64,000 nucleotides of DNA from Pontiella desulfatans (GCF_900890425.1 NZ_CAAHFG010000001.1:1054001-1118000), one strand, 5' to 3'. Counted from the stretch's first letter, positions 1-9,664 are shown. The notes: generated by a model from the sequence alone, not told the origin. Translations and numbers: made by a program.

Positions 1-130
1 AGCCTTCAGGTCAAGTGTGCACCCACGTTACAATGAAGTTGATGGGTATTTTGCCCCGGTGCATCAAATACGAAAAATACTCGCATTGAGGGAGCGGGGC
101 GGCTTACTCTTGTCCCGTTTATTCCATATT

Positions 131-643
131 ATGAAGACGATCCTATCCAATCTGGCCGAATTCCTCCGAAGCAAGGACAAGCTTTCCATGCAGTTCATCA
201 AATACCTGTTCTGCGGCGGGATCACCTTCGTGGTGGATGTGGCCGTGTTCTACCTGATGGCCTGGTTGTTGCTGCCGAGCCTGCGCGAGGGCGATCCGTT
301 CGGCATGGTGATCGGGGTGTTTGGTTGGAAAATCGGGGCGGTGCCGGAGGAGGTGCTGCTCCGAAACTTCGTGATCAACAAGGTGGTGGCCTTCCTCGCC
401 TCCAATACGGCGGCCTATGTGACCAACGCGATGTTCGTTTTCCAGGGCGGGCGCCACCAGCGCTTCAAGGAGGTTGGCCTCTTCTATCTGTTCTCGACGA
501 TCTCGTTCGTGGTTTTCACTTGGTTGAGCCGTCTGCTGATCAGCCAGTTCGGTTGGCAGGTTTCGTGGAGCTATTTTTTCGTGTTTGCGTGCGCCATGGT
601 GACCAACTTCACCATGCGAAAAAAGTTTGTCTTCAAGGGGTGA
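131..643 (+). CDS. GtrA-like family integral membrane protein
   Basis: A 170-residue polytopic membrane protein of the GtrA-like family (PF04138). Members are proposed to help move polyprenyl-phosphate-linked sugars across the inner membrane. Four hydrophobic segments are visible, beginning with KYLFCGGITFVVDVAVFYL and ending with the family-typical NFTMRKKFVFKG tail. I start at the ATG whose product begins MKTILSNL; an in-frame start 114 bases upstream would add a charged stretch with no homology-like character. It heads a plus-strand run with a GT-C enzyme, a GT2-flippase fusion and a YfhO-like protein, fitting lipid-linked sugar transfer. The substrate cannot be read from sequence. Confidence 0.85.
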   Translation: MKTILSNLAEFLRSKDKLSMQFIKYLFCGGITFVVDVAVFYLMAWLLLPSLREGDPFGMVIGVFGWKIGAVPEEVLLRNFVINKVVAFLASNTAAYVTNAMFVFQGGRHQRFKEVGLFYLFSTISFVVFTWLSRLLISQFGWQVSWSYFFVFACAMVTNFTMRKKFVFKG

Positions 644-647
644 TGGC

Positions 648-2168
648 TTGAACCGGAAGCTTATTCCAGCCATTGGGATTGCCGCCGCTGCCCTGGCCGT
701 GCTGCTGGCTGCGCTCAATATGCAACATGGCAACCTGAACCAGGACGAGGGGTGGTACCTCTATGCCGCCAAAATGGTGCGCGATGGCCACGCGCCCTAC
801 GCCGACTTCGCATTTACCCAGGGGCCGGTTCTTCCGCATGTCTACGCCATCTTTTATCCGGTGGTGGATGCGCTGGGCGTTGCCGGAGGACGTTTGGTCA
901 CAACTATTATGGGGCTGCTGGCCGCACTGTTCGCCGCTGCCACGGCGTGGCGACTCTCGGAAAAAAACAAAAGCGCGGCTGGTGTTGCGGTCTTCTTGCT
1001 GGTCGCCTGCAACGTCTACCAAAGCTATTTCACGACCGTGGTGAAAACCTATGGGCTCTGCGCCTTTTTCCTTTCGGTCGGCTTTTTTGCCCTTTCGTTC
1101 AAAAACCGGTGGGGGGCGCTGGTATGCGGTGCGTTGCTGGCGCTCGCCGCCGGAACACGGCTTTCGGCGGGGGTCGTGTTGCCGGTCGCCGGTGTTTGGC
1201 TGCTTTTCCAGCGCGAACGGCGGCTCGATTGGTTTTGGTTCGGTGTCGGCGGCGGACTGGTGTTGCTGGCCGTCTATCTTCCATTCTTCGTTTCCGCCTT
1301 CGAACAAACCAAATTTGGTTTGCTTGAATACCACGCCGGTCGCGATGGCGGCGGGCTAGGCAAACTGCTGGTGCTCAAAACCGGTTTTGTCTCCCGCTTT
1401 GTGCAGGCCTATTTCATCTTCACCCTCCTGGCGCTCGCCACATTCTGCTTTTCCCCCAGAGAGAGCTTCCGCAATCCGTTTGCCCTGCTGCTGTGGCTGT
1501 GCGGTGCGGGCATCAGCCTCGTCCACCTCTCCGCCAACTTTCCGTACGACGACTACCAAGCCATCGCCTATCCCATTCTGGCCACCGCCGTTGCAACAAG
1601 TTTGCTGCCGCAGCTCAAGGAAAAATGGATTGCCCCGGGGTTGGTGCTGCTGCTGCTATCCACCACCGCCGCCGCCTTTTCCTCGCCGGTCAACATGGAC
1701 TGGTTCGTGCGCGGCCGCGACCGCATCTGGTGGCAGTTCAAAGAGCAGAACGATCTGCAAACCCTGCGCGAGGCGGCGGGCGTTGTTCGCCAAAACATGC
1801 CTGAAAAGGACGTATTGTTGACACAGGACACCTATTTAGCCGTCGAGGCGGGGGTCTCGGTTCCATCCGGTATGGAGCTGGGCCCTTTTTGCTATTATCC
1901 GGACATGCCGCGCGAGCAGGCCGAACAGTTCCACCTGCTCAATCGCGAAATGCTCATCCAACTCCTAAATCAAACCGATGCCCCCCTGGCCGCCTTCAGC
2001 GGCTACGGCCTCGCCATCGAATGCCCGGCCGTCGCTCCCGTGGCGGAAAACGATGCCGCCGAGTTTGCCGAAATCGTTGAAGCCCGCTTTGAAAAGGTCG
2101 AGGAACTGGCTAGCTTCGGGCAAGCCCACACCACGCTTTCCATTTATAAACTGAAGGATTCCGAGTGA
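648..2168 (+). CDS. GT-C type membrane glycosyltransferase (ArnT/GT39-like)
   Basis: About 506 residues with roughly ten hydrophobic segments over the first 370 residues and a soluble C-terminal part. The first periplasmic loop carries an Asp-Glu pair in NLNQDEGWYLYAA, the hallmark position of GT-C enzymes using polyprenyl-phosphate sugars as donors. The best start is TTG just after AAGGGGTGATGGC, five bases past the upstream stop; another TTG lies 21 bases earlier, and the nearby ATG is out of frame. The stop overlaps the next gene's GTG. Likely role: transfer of a lipid-linked sugar to an envelope acceptor on the periplasmic side. Acceptor and sugar unknown. Confidence 0.7.
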   Translation: MNRKLIPAIGIAAAALAVLLAALNMQHGNLNQDEGWYLYAAKMVRDGHAPYADFAFTQGPVLPHVYAIFYPVVDALGVAGGRLVTTIMGLLAALFAAATAWRLSEKNKSAAGVAVFLLVACNVYQSYFTTVVKTYGLCAFFLSVGFFALSFKNRWGALVCGALLALAAGTRLSAGVVLPVAGVWLLFQRERRLDWFWFGVGGGLVLLAVYLPFFVSAFEQTKFGLLEYHAGRDGGGLGKLLVLKTGFVSRFVQAYFIFTLLALATFCFSPRESFRNPFALLLWLCGAGISLVHLSANFPYDDYQAIAYPILATAVATSLLPQLKEKWIAPGLVLLLLSTTAAAFSSPVNMDWFVRGRDRIWWQFKEQNDLQTLREAAGVVRQNMPEKDVLLTQDTYLAVEAGVSVPSGMELGPFCYYPDMPREQAEQFHLLNREMLIQLLNQTDAPLAAFSGYGLAIECPAVAPVAENDAAEFAEIVEARFEKVEELASFGQAHTTLSIYKLKDSE

Positions 2169-4162
2169 AGTTTTCCATCGTTATCCCCGCGCACAACGAA
2201 GAGCAGCGGCTGCCGCCGGTGCTCGATGCCTATGCGCAGTTCTTCGCCCATGAGCTGGGCGAAGAAGCCGAGATTATTCTTGTTGCCAACGGCTGCACCG
2301 ATGCCACCGCCGTGGTGGCCAAGGATATCGCCAGGAACCATTCCAACATCCGCGTCATCGACGAACCGAATCGTATTGGCAAGGGCGGGGCGGTCATTCT
2401 TGGCGCCAAGGCAGCGGTTGGGGATTATATCGGATTTGTGGATGCCGACGGCGCCACCTCGCCAGAGGAGTTTTTCCGGCTCTACACCATCGCCGCCGGC
2501 AAGGATGGCGTGATTGCCTCGCGCTGGATGAAAGGGGCCGATGTGGTTATTCCGCAACGGGCGATGCGTCTGCTTTCCTCCCGAACGTTCAATTGGATTA
2601 CCCGCATCCTGCTCGGCCTCAAATACAAAGACACCCAGTGCGGCGCCAAAATCTTCAAGGCCGAGGCCTGGAACGCGATCCTGCCGAACATCGGCACCAC
2701 CCGCTTCGCCTTCGACGTCGACATCCTCTACCAGCTCAAGCGCCACAATTACACCGTCGCCGAGGAACCCACCGTCTGGCGCGACATCGAAGGCTCGAAG
2801 GTCCGCTTCTTCAACTCCTCGCTCGATATGTTCCTGGCCATCGTACGCATGCGGTTGCTGTATTCGCCGCTGAAGTTCACCGTGCGGCTTTACGATCAGT
2901 TCCTTGCCCGCATCGTCGAATTCCTCCGGCGCGATTCCCTGTTCTGCCATGCCATGATGCTTTTCATGGCATCGATGGTGGCGAACGTGTGCAACGTGGC
3001 GTTCCAAATGGTGGTGGTGCGGGCGCTTTCCCCGGTCGACTATGCCTTGCTTGCAACCTTCCTTTCGCTGTTTGCAATCGTTTCGCGTCCGCTGGGGACG
3101 CTGGCGACGGCGACCACGCACTATACCAGCCTTCTGCTGAAGGAGGGACGTTCGGGGACGGTCAAACGCTTGGTGCGGAAATGGATGCTGATTGCGGGAG
3201 TTCCATCGATCCTCAGTGCGGCCGTCTGTATTTTGTTTGCCAGGCAGATTGCCGCATTGTTCGATTTGGAGCGCATTGCCCCGGTCGTCGTTTCGGCGGC
3301 GGCCTTGCCGGCCTTGTTCCTGACCCCGGTCGTTGGCGGGACGCTGCGCGGCATGCAGCAGTTCGGCTGGTCCGCGGTGGCCTCGGTTGCCGGGGCGATC
3401 GGGCGTGTCGCCATTGGTGCGGCCTTGGTGCTGCTGCTTTTCCCGGCCTGCGGCTGGGCGTTGGTCGGGCACGTGGGCGGCGCATACATCAACCTGCTGA
3501 TTACGATGGTGGTGCTCCTGCTCCTGGTTGTCCGCTTTCCGGCCGATAGCAAAAAGCTTCCGAGCTTCCGGCTCTACCTTTTCCAGTGTTTTTTCATCCA
3601 GTTCGGCATGGCGCTGCTGATGAACGGGGATGTGGTTTTCGTGAAACATTTCCTGCCGGCTGAAACCGATTTCGCCAAGGCGGCCACGCTTGGCCGCATG
3701 GTGGTGTTCCTGACCGCATCGGTCACGATGGCGATGTTTCCGAAAGTGTCCTCCTCCGGGGAGTTCACGAAGGAGCACCGGCGGATCTATCTGCGGGGGG
3801 TGGCCTACACCTCGTTTTTCCTGACCGGGTCGTTCCTTTTTTGCGTGTTTTTTCCGCGCTTCCTGCTGGGCTTCCTGTTCCGGGTGCTGGAGCCCAGTCC
3901 AGACTTGATTGCCCAGACGCGCTGGATGGCGGTCGTGATGGGCATTTCGGTCTTGCTCGGGATTAACTCCTCGCTACTGCTGGCGCAACGGCGCTTCAAG
4001 GCGGCGGCCATCGTGGTGGTTTCGGCACTGCTTTACTATGGCGGAGTGCAACTTTTCCACGGCAACTCCTTCGAGATCATTGCCGTTGCGGGGGGCGCCA
4101 ACATGTTGGGGCTGGTGGTTACGACCTGGTTTATTCTGAAACAAAAGACAGAGGACGGTTGA
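2165..4162 (+). CDS. Fusion of GT2 (polyprenyl-phosphate sugar synthase-like) and Wzx-like flippase
   Basis: One uninterrupted 665-residue frame with two normally separate activities. Residues 1 to about 250 are a GT-A family 2 domain: FSIVIPAHNEEQRLP at the N-terminus, IGKGGAV around residue 75, then a DAD metal site in GFVDADGATSPEEFF; the pattern is closest to dolichyl-phosphate beta-glucosyltransferases (ALG5 type). From about residue 260 a polytopic membrane region resembles polysaccharide biosynthesis/MATE-like flippases, with about a dozen hydrophobic segments. The start is GTG overlapping the upstream TGA by four bases. Inference: one polypeptide makes and perhaps flips a polyprenyl-phosphate sugar for the GT-C enzymes on either side. 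Confidence 0.8.
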   Translation: MKFSIVIPAHNEEQRLPPVLDAYAQFFAHELGEEAEIILVANGCTDATAVVAKDIARNHSNIRVIDEPNRIGKGGAVILGAKAAVGDYIGFVDADGATSPEEFFRLYTIAAGKDGVIASRWMKGADVVIPQRAMRLLSSRTFNWITRILLGLKYKDTQCGAKIFKAEAWNAILPNIGTTRFAFDVDILYQLKRHNYTVAEEPTVWRDIEGSKVRFFNSSLDMFLAIVRMRLLYSPLKFTVRLYDQFLARIVEFLRRDSLFCHAMMLFMASMVANVCNVAFQMVVVRALSPVDYALLATFLSLFAIVSRPLGTLATATTHYTSLLLKEGRSGTVKRLVRKWMLIAGVPSILSAAVCILFARQIAALFDLERIAPVVVSAAALPALFLTPVVGGTLRGMQQFGWSAVASVAGAIGRVAIGAALVLLLFPACGWALVGHVGGAYINLLITMVVLLLLVVRFPADSKKLPSFRLYLFQCFFIQFGMALLMNGDVVFVKHFLPAETDFAKAATLGRMVVFLTASVTMAMFPKVSSSGEFTKEHRRIYLRGVAYTSFFLTGSFLFCVFFPRFLLGFLFRVLEPSPDLIAQTRWMAVVMGISVLLGINSSLLLAQRRFKAAAIVVVSALLYYGGVQLFHGNSFEIIAVAGGANMLGLVVTTWFILKQKTEDG

Positions 4163-6550
4163 GTGAAGGAAAATGGGTTCATGAAAAAGGCGTGGGCGGG
4201 CTATGCCGCCGCACTGGTTCTGCTGGTTCTGCTGGCGGTAGTGGTCTTCCGCTGTGCGCTGGGGGCGGACAACGCCTTTGCCGCATCGGATGCAAACATA
4301 GGCCAGATCGCCGGTGGCCGGCCGGAGATGGGGGAAATGTTTGCGCCTAGCTATGGGGGCTTCATCCTGGGGGCCGTCCGCAACCCGCGCTTTTCTCCCT
4401 ATGGCTTCCTGCACGCCGCGCTGCCACCGTTCCTGTTTAACGATCTTTACGCACCGCTCACGCTAGTGGTGTCGTCGTTCCTGCTCTTGGTCTTCCTGCG
4501 GTTGCGGGAACGGAGCTGGGGGGCGTCGTTCTTCGGAGCGGTTTCGGCCTTCTGGCTAGGGTCGGCCACACTGGCCGCGGCCGGGCACTATGGCAAGCTC
4601 GGTGTTGCCTGCTTCTTTACCGCCTCCCTGGTGCTACTCGAAAAGAGCCTTGCCGCGCAGGGGCTGCGACGCCTTTGCTGGGCCGTGCTTTGCGGAACGG
4701 CGGTCGGGTTCATGCTGCTTTCGCAACAGGACATTGGTTTGCTGTTCGGCGTAGTCCTCGCTCCCTATGCCCTGTTCCGCCTTGTGCAAACCTCGCCGAA
4801 GAAGCCACTCGACTGGGCGTCCACGCTGCTACCCATTGCGTTGATCGGGCTGGTTCTTTCGGTCGGTACGGCCCTCTCTGCCTACAAGACCAGTGTGGTT
4901 CAGGCCTCTTCCGTCAACGAGTCGACGGACGGCACCTGGAATTTCATTACGCAATGGAGCCAGCCGCCCCAGGAGTTCCCGGATTTGCTCGCCCCCGGCT
5001 TCATGGGCTGGAAGAGCGGCGACCCGGATGCGCCCTACTGGGGCAAGACCGGCCAGTCGGCCGAGTGGCCGGGAACCAAGCAGGGCTTCCAGAATTTCCG
5101 GCTCGACAGTGTCTACCTCGGCCTCGTTCCATTCATCCTTGCCTTGGCCGCGCTCTTTTCGGTTGGTGGCCGCAAGGAAGGACGCGGGGAGCGGGCTACC
5201 TTGATCTTTTGGTGGATCATGGCGCTGGTGTTGCTGGTGCTGGCATTCGGCAAGTTCACGCCGTTGTACAAGCTGGTCATCAAGCTGCCGCTTTTCGGCA
5301 GCATCCGCGCACCAATCAAGTTCCTGCACAACCTCGGCATTGTGCTGGGCATTCTCTCCGCCTATGGGATCGATGCCATGCTGGAATCGGAAAAGGCCAG
5401 GAAGCGCGTCTGGATTTGCGCCGCGACCGTGGGGGGCTGTTTCCTGTTGAGCGGTTTGGCGCTCATGCTCGGGGCTTCGGGATTCGAGGGCAAACTGACT
5501 GCGTGGGGCGATTCCTCGCCGTTGATTTTGAAGCGTATGATGGCCAGCTCGTTCTATGCGGCCGTCGCCGCCGGCCTCTTCTCGCTGCTTGCCGCCAAGG
5601 GCGCCGGAAAAACCGCCGCCTTGTTCTGTGGGTTGGCCTGCCTGTTTCCTGTGGTTGATTCACTCTACCTTACAAAGCACTATTTCCACGCCGACGATCT
5701 TGCCGAAATGCGGCGGGGCAACCTTGTTATCAACTATCTGAAGGAAAACAACGGGCAGAACCGGGTCTTCACCTTCGACCGAAACGGCATTTACAACCGT
5801 TGGATTGGTGTCGATTTCCCCTTGCACGGAATCAAGGGCTTCTGGTTTTGGCAGGCGCCGCGCCTGAGTCAGGAATACAAGGACTACCTGGCCGGGGCTA
5901 ACCAAAACATCGTTGCCCTGTTGCAATCCACCTCGGTTAAATATGCCCTGGCGCCGGTCGGCGCGGTCAACCAGTTGCCAAAGGATGTCTTCAAGCCGGT
6001 CATGTTCTATCGCTTCGGCATGGGGGCGGACGGAAAACTGATCGTGCAATCCATGGCCAGGCCGGAACGTGCGCAGGACCAGGTGATCCTCGAGCTGCAG
6101 CAAACGCTGCCGCGCCTATCGCTATTCAGTGGTTGGAAGAAGGTCGCACCGGAGCAGATGATGGGCGAGCTCTTTTCAAAACAGAACAACTTGATGGAAC
6201 AGGTACTGGTCGATGCCGACCTTCCGGCGGCAACCGGAACCGGCTTTGTTGAACCCGTCTCCGTTGAATGGAAAACCAGCTCGGTCAAGGTGCAGGTGGA
6301 TGCCAAGCACGATTCCGTCCTGCTGTTCACCCAGCGCTTCCAGCCACAGTGGAAGGCCTACGTCGATGGCCAGGAAACACCGGTCTTCCGGAGCAACGCC
6401 CTTTCCATGGGCATCCACGTCCCCGCTGGAACAAAGGAAGTCGTCTTCAAATGCACGGCCAAGAAAATGGGTTCCGTCCTGCAATTGGCGGGGCTGGTGG
6501 CATCGGCTGTTTCAATTGGCATATTGGTGGTATGCAGGCGAGCCGGTTGA
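4163..6550 (+). CDS. YfhO-like polytopic membrane protein
   Basis: A 795-residue protein resembling the bacterial membrane protein YfhO family (PF09586), GT-C-fold proteins implicated in glycosylation of teichoic acids or other envelope polymers. About twelve hydrophobic segments fill residues 15 to 500, followed by a soluble domain with YfhO-like features (FQPQWKAYVDGQETPVFRSN, a pattern seen near the C-terminus of the family) and a final membrane anchor. The GTG directly abutting the upstream stop has GAGGA eight bases before it; an ATG 18 bases later (MKKAWAGY) is an alternative. It ends directly against the convergent methyltransferase gene with no intergenic base. Confidence 0.75.
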   Translation: MKENGFMKKAWAGYAAALVLLVLLAVVVFRCALGADNAFAASDANIGQIAGGRPEMGEMFAPSYGGFILGAVRNPRFSPYGFLHAALPPFLFNDLYAPLTLVVSSFLLLVFLRLRERSWGASFFGAVSAFWLGSATLAAAGHYGKLGVACFFTASLVLLEKSLAAQGLRRLCWAVLCGTAVGFMLLSQQDIGLLFGVVLAPYALFRLVQTSPKKPLDWASTLLPIALIGLVLSVGTALSAYKTSVVQASSVNESTDGTWNFITQWSQPPQEFPDLLAPGFMGWKSGDPDAPYWGKTGQSAEWPGTKQGFQNFRLDSVYLGLVPFILALAALFSVGGRKEGRGERATLIFWWIMALVLLVLAFGKFTPLYKLVIKLPLFGSIRAPIKFLHNLGIVLGILSAYGIDAMLESEKARKRVWICAATVGGCFLLSGLALMLGASGFEGKLTAWGDSSPLILKRMMASSFYAAVAAGLFSLLAAKGAGKTAALFCGLACLFPVVDSLYLTKHYFHADDLAEMRRGNLVINYLKENNGQNRVFTFDRNGIYNRWIGVDFPLHGIKGFWFWQAPRLSQEYKDYLAGANQNIVALLQSTSVKYALAPVGAVNQLPKDVFKPVMFYRFGMGADGKLIVQSMARPERAQDQVILELQQTLPRLSLFSGWKKVAPEQMMGELFSKQNNLMEQVLVDADLPAATGTGFVEPVSVEWKTSSVKVQVDAKHDSVLLFTQRFQPQWKAYVDGQETPVFRSNALSMGIHVPAGTKEVVFKCTAKKMGSVLQLAGLVASAVSIGILVVCRRAG

Positions 6551-7396
6551 TTATGCGGACGGGCTGTTGCAGATGAAGAGGGGGCGGCGGTAGAACTCGC
6601 TGAAGTTCGCCGTATTAGGGTCGAGTGCTTTGGATATTTCTGTTTGCGCTGCGTCAAGTTCACCTGAGTTCAGTGCTGTCAAAATGGATGCATCAAGCTT
6701 GTTCAGCTCCGCAGGGTAAGACTTCCCTACGCATTTCCTTGGCATCAGTACGCACTCGATTTTCCATCTAGCTTGCCGCATGAATTTAGCCGTGTAGAAA
6801 ACTTTTCCTGCATCATCGTCAAGTTCAATGACCGGATGCTGCTTGTTGCCGCCCCAGTTGTATCCCATCTGAAAAATCACCTGGTTACATTTTTTCGCGA
6901 GTTGCTCCATGTAGCACACACAGTAGTCGAAAAGGCCTTCCTCTGATCCCATATGATCCTGGTCAAAGTCCACACCCGCATGGTGAAGTACATTGAACAG
7001 CAGTAGTGTGTCGTATTTGCCAAGGGAGGGGAGCTCCGTCATCCCGAGGTATTGATGCAAAACATGCATGTTCGGTATTTCAAAGTAGTCGGCGATCGTT
7101 TCGATGTAGCGGGAGTGGTTTTCATTTCCCTCCAACGCGGTTACCTTGGCTTTCGGAGTGCCGTGGGCAATGCTTAACGCGAAGAAACCGGTATTCGCCC
7201 CGACATCTAGGACGGTTTTCCCCGAAAAATTCATATTCTTTCGTAGGTAGTCCCAACGGGCGGAGTCGCCGCGCCAGTTTTCATCGATGGTTTCGGTATA
7301 ACCAAGCTTTTCACGGATGAACTGAGGTGTGTTTTGATAGATGGAATGCTTGGATTCGTCGGCATATAGTGCCCGGAGTTTTTCAATGATGTCCAT
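6551..7396 (-). CDS. SAM-dependent methyltransferase
   Basis: A 281-residue class I methyltransferase. Motif I is clear at residues 62-73 (VLDVGANTGFFA), followed by an acidic ribose-binding residue in VTALEGNENHSRYIE and a motif IV-like LLFNVLHHAG. The fold and the N-terminal helical part resemble CmoB/DUF1698-type enzymes, but the substrate is not recognisable. It is the last gene of the minus-strand glycan run and its ATG overlaps the upstream TAA by one base (TAATG), so it is probably translated with the ATP-grasp gene. Likely modifies a sugar or small head group made by this cluster. Confidence 0.7.
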   Translation of the reverse strand: MDIIEKLRALYADESKHSIYQNTPQFIREKLGYTETIDENWRGDSARWDYLRKNMNFSGKTVLDVGANTGFFALSIAHGTPKAKVTALEGNENHSRYIETIADYFEIPNMHVLHQYLGMTELPSLGKYDTLLLFNVLHHAGVDFDQDHMGSEEGLFDYCVCYMEQLAKKCNQVIFQMGYNWGGNKQHPVIELDDDAGKVFYTAKFMRQARWKIECVLMPRKCVGKSYPAELNKLDASILTALNSGELDAAQTEISKALDPNTANFSEFYRRPLFICNSPSA

Positions 7397-8541
7397 TAAA
7401 CGACTTTCCTGATGTTGTTGCTGTTGATTGCGACATTGCCCGATTTAAAGGCCTTTGCTGTGTCGGAACGTCCATATATATCCTGCAAACTTTCCGATCG
7501 CAAGGTTTCAAGCACTTCCTTAATTTCCGCATGGGCGTCCAGTTTTTCCCCGCGTTCGATGACTTCCATTATGCCTCCTTGCCATGAATAGAGGTTATGC
7601 CCGCCCTCCCTTTGCCACGGGAATGAGGTGCCTGTGTAATCGTTGATGAAGCTGATGAAGAGGTTGCTGCCGGCATCGGCCATGAGCTGGGCGGGGCCCC
7701 ACATCCGGGGGTTGGCTTCAATCATATAGTATTTTCCCCCCTGTTCCTTGACCTCGATCATGGCCAGTCCCCGGTAGTCCAGGTTTTCCAAGAGTTCAAG
7801 GTAAGGTGTTATCCATGAAGTCAGATATAGGTCTGAACCCGTGGCCAGAACCATGGACTTCCCGTTGGGTTGTTGTAGCAGGTTGCGTTGAGAATACGTG
7901 TTTGTTTCGCCATTGGCATGACGGTAAATCAGGAAATAATACGATGCCCCTTTGATGTAGCGTTGGTAGAAATAAAAAGTTTCGTCACACGTTTCACGAA
8001 ATCGCCGAAGATCGGCTGCAGTTTCTAGAATTTCGGGAACGACGCGGATTCCCTCGTTGGTAATGTCACATATGGGTTTCGCCACTATCGGCAGGTTGTC
8101 CCCAATATTATTTCTGGGAATTTCCTCGGGAATTGGAATTCCGTTGGTTTGGCAAAGTGTGGCGAATGCTTGTTTGTCCGAGAGTTGTTTGTAGACGGCT
8201 CTTTCCGGAAGCGGAATTTCCAGTCCCATGGCCTCGAAATGCCTGCGGTTGTCCAACAGGAAGATGTTCAGGAATTCCGAGGACGGTGCAATGATATATT
8301 TTGTTGCGGGGATCGATTGCATCGCCTTCCTAAGGCATGCGTCAATTCCCGGAAGATCAAGCTGGGGATGTTGCCGATGGGTGGCAATGTTGCCAGCATA
8401 GTCCGTTTGGTAGATGGGATCGTTATTGGACAAGGCAATGATGCAAAAGGGAACCCCCAGTTCTTTCAGCGTTCTGCAAAGACAGATGACGGAACGTTCG
8501 TTGAATCCCGAAAAAACAATGAAGCATGTTTTGGATCGCAT
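7396..8541 (-). CDS. ATP-grasp domain protein (carboxylate-amine/thiol ligase-like)
   Basis: About 381 residues. The N-terminal part looks like a pre-ATP-grasp nucleotide-fold domain; the centre holds the ATP-binding lysines (IVAKPICD), and the C-terminal half has the Mg-binding acidic motif YYMIEANPRMWG. The arrangement matches carbamoyl-phosphate-synthase-like ATP-grasp ligases that form amide or peptide bonds. I start at the ATG giving MRSKTCF, preceded by AGGGACAGA; a start 15 bases upstream is equally open. The gene overlaps the end of the DegT aminotransferase gene. Inference: it may attach an amino acid to the amino-sugar produced by the neighbour. Confidence 0.7.
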   Translation of the reverse strand: MRSKTCFIVFSGFNERSVICLCRTLKELGVPFCIIALSNNDPIYQTDYAGNIATHRQHPQLDLPGIDACLRKAMQSIPATKYIIAPSSEFLNIFLLDNRRHFEAMGLEIPLPERAVYKQLSDKQAFATLCQTNGIPIPEEIPRNNIGDNLPIVAKPICDITNEGIRVVPEILETAADLRRFRETCDETFYFYQRYIKGASYYFLIYRHANGETNTYSQRNLLQQPNGKSMVLATGSDLYLTSWITPYLELLENLDYRGLAMIEVKEQGGKYYMIEANPRMWGPAQLMADAGSNLFISFINDYTGTSFPWQREGGHNLYSWQGGIMEVIERGEKLDAHAEIKEVLETLRSESLQDIYGRSDTAKAFKSGNVAINSNNIRKVV

Positions 8542-8548
8542 TCTGTCC

Positions 8549-9664
8549 CTACCCATTCGGGGTCACCAGTCGGCAGATATTCGAAACGGTTTCTTCGCTC
8601 ACGGCACTTCCGGTTGGAAGCACGAGAATGCGTTCGGCGACTTCCTCGGTGGCTGGGAGCATCATGCCGGCATTGGGTTGGAGGGATCGGTAGGGTTCCA
8701 TGCGGTGGCAACCCGGCCAAAAATAGCGGCGGGCGCGGATGTTTTGGGCATGCAGTTTTTCCATCAGTTCGTCTCGGGAGAGGGGGTATTCTTTCCCCAC
8801 CTCGACCACGATGTATTGCCGGTTGCATTTTTCGGCGTCGTTGAATTCGATGAGCTTGAGTCCGGGGATTCCGGCCAGTCCTTTGCGGTAGGCGGTGTAG
8901 TTGATTCGGTTGGTTTCGAGGAAGGTTCCGATTTCCTCTAGATTGACCAGTCCCATGGCGGCGCAGATTTCGCTCATCTTTCCGTTGGTTCCGATGTAAC
9001 CAACATTGTCCATGCCCTGGAACCCAAAGTTTTGCATGAGCCGGATCTTTTCGGCCAGTTCGTCGTTGTTGGTGGTGATGGCGCCGCCTTCAAAGGTGTT
9101 GAAAAACTTGGTGGCATGAAAGCTGAGCACTTCGCATTCGCCAAAGTTACCGATCATCCGGCCGTTATGCGAACAACCGAAGGCGTGGGCGGCATCGAAC
9201 AGAAGCTTGAGTCCGTTCTTGTCGGCGATGGATTGCAAGGCTTCGATATCACACGGGCGGCTGTAGAGGTGGACGCCCATGATGGCCGTGGTTTTCGGGG
9301 TGATGTGCTTTTCGATTTCCGCAGGATCGATGCAATAGGTATTTCTGTCGATGTCGCAAAATACGGGCGTGATTTCCTGCCACTGCAGCGCATGGGCGGT
9401 GGCGATGAAGGTGAGCGAGGGAATGATGACTTCGCCGGAGAGACCGAGCGCCCGGATCGCGATTTCCAGAGCCACGGTGCCGTTGCACATCGAGATGCAA
9501 TGCCTGACGCCCAGGTAGTCCGCCACCGCTTGCTCGAACTCCTGGACCAACTCGCCACGATTGGTTAGCCAGCGCCGGTCGAACATTTTGTTCGCCCTTT
9601 CAAAAAACCGCTCACGGCTCCCAATATTCGGGGCACCAACATGCAATGTCTGTTCTTCTTTCAT
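8549..9664 (-). CDS. DegT/DnrJ/EryC1/StrS-family PLP sugar aminotransferase
   Basis: 371 residues, the usual family length. The PLP-binding Asp lies at 158 (LLFDAAHAFG) and the Schiff-base lysine at 186 in SFHATKFFNTFEGG; NGTVALEIAIRAL and IPSLTFIATAHA are family signatures. These enzymes transaminate nucleotide-linked keto-sugars to amino-sugars for surface glycans. The start MKEEQTLHV overlaps the upstream stop by one base (TGATG); a long upstream extension of the frame is low-complexity and runs through the neighbouring gene. The next gene is an ATP-grasp ligase, suggesting N-acylation of the amino-sugar. No nucleotide-sugar dehydratase is in view. Confidence 0.88.
   Translation of the reverse strand: MKEEQTLHVGAPNIGSRERFFERANKMFDRRWLTNRGELVQEFEQAVADYLGVRHCISMCNGTVALEIAIRALGLSGEVIIPSLTFIATAHALQWQEITPVFCDIDRNTYCIDPAEIEKHITPKTTAIMGVHLYSRPCDIEALQSIADKNGLKLLFDAAHAFGCSHNGRMIGNFGECEVLSFHATKFFNTFEGGAITTNNDELAEKIRLMQNFGFQGMDNVGYIGTNGKMSEICAAMGLVNLEEIGTFLETNRINYTAYRKGLAGIPGLKLIEFNDAEKCNRQYIVVEVGKEYPLSRDELMEKLHAQNIRARRYFWPGCHRMEPYRSLQPNAGMMLPATEEVAERILVLPTGSAVSEETVSNICRLVTPNG

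Noticed and set aside
2144-3778. Long minus-strand frame of 544 codons opposite the GT2-flippase gene
   Set aside because: Composition is Arg/His/Gln/Gly-rich with no family motifs; it is the antisense shadow of a clear gene.
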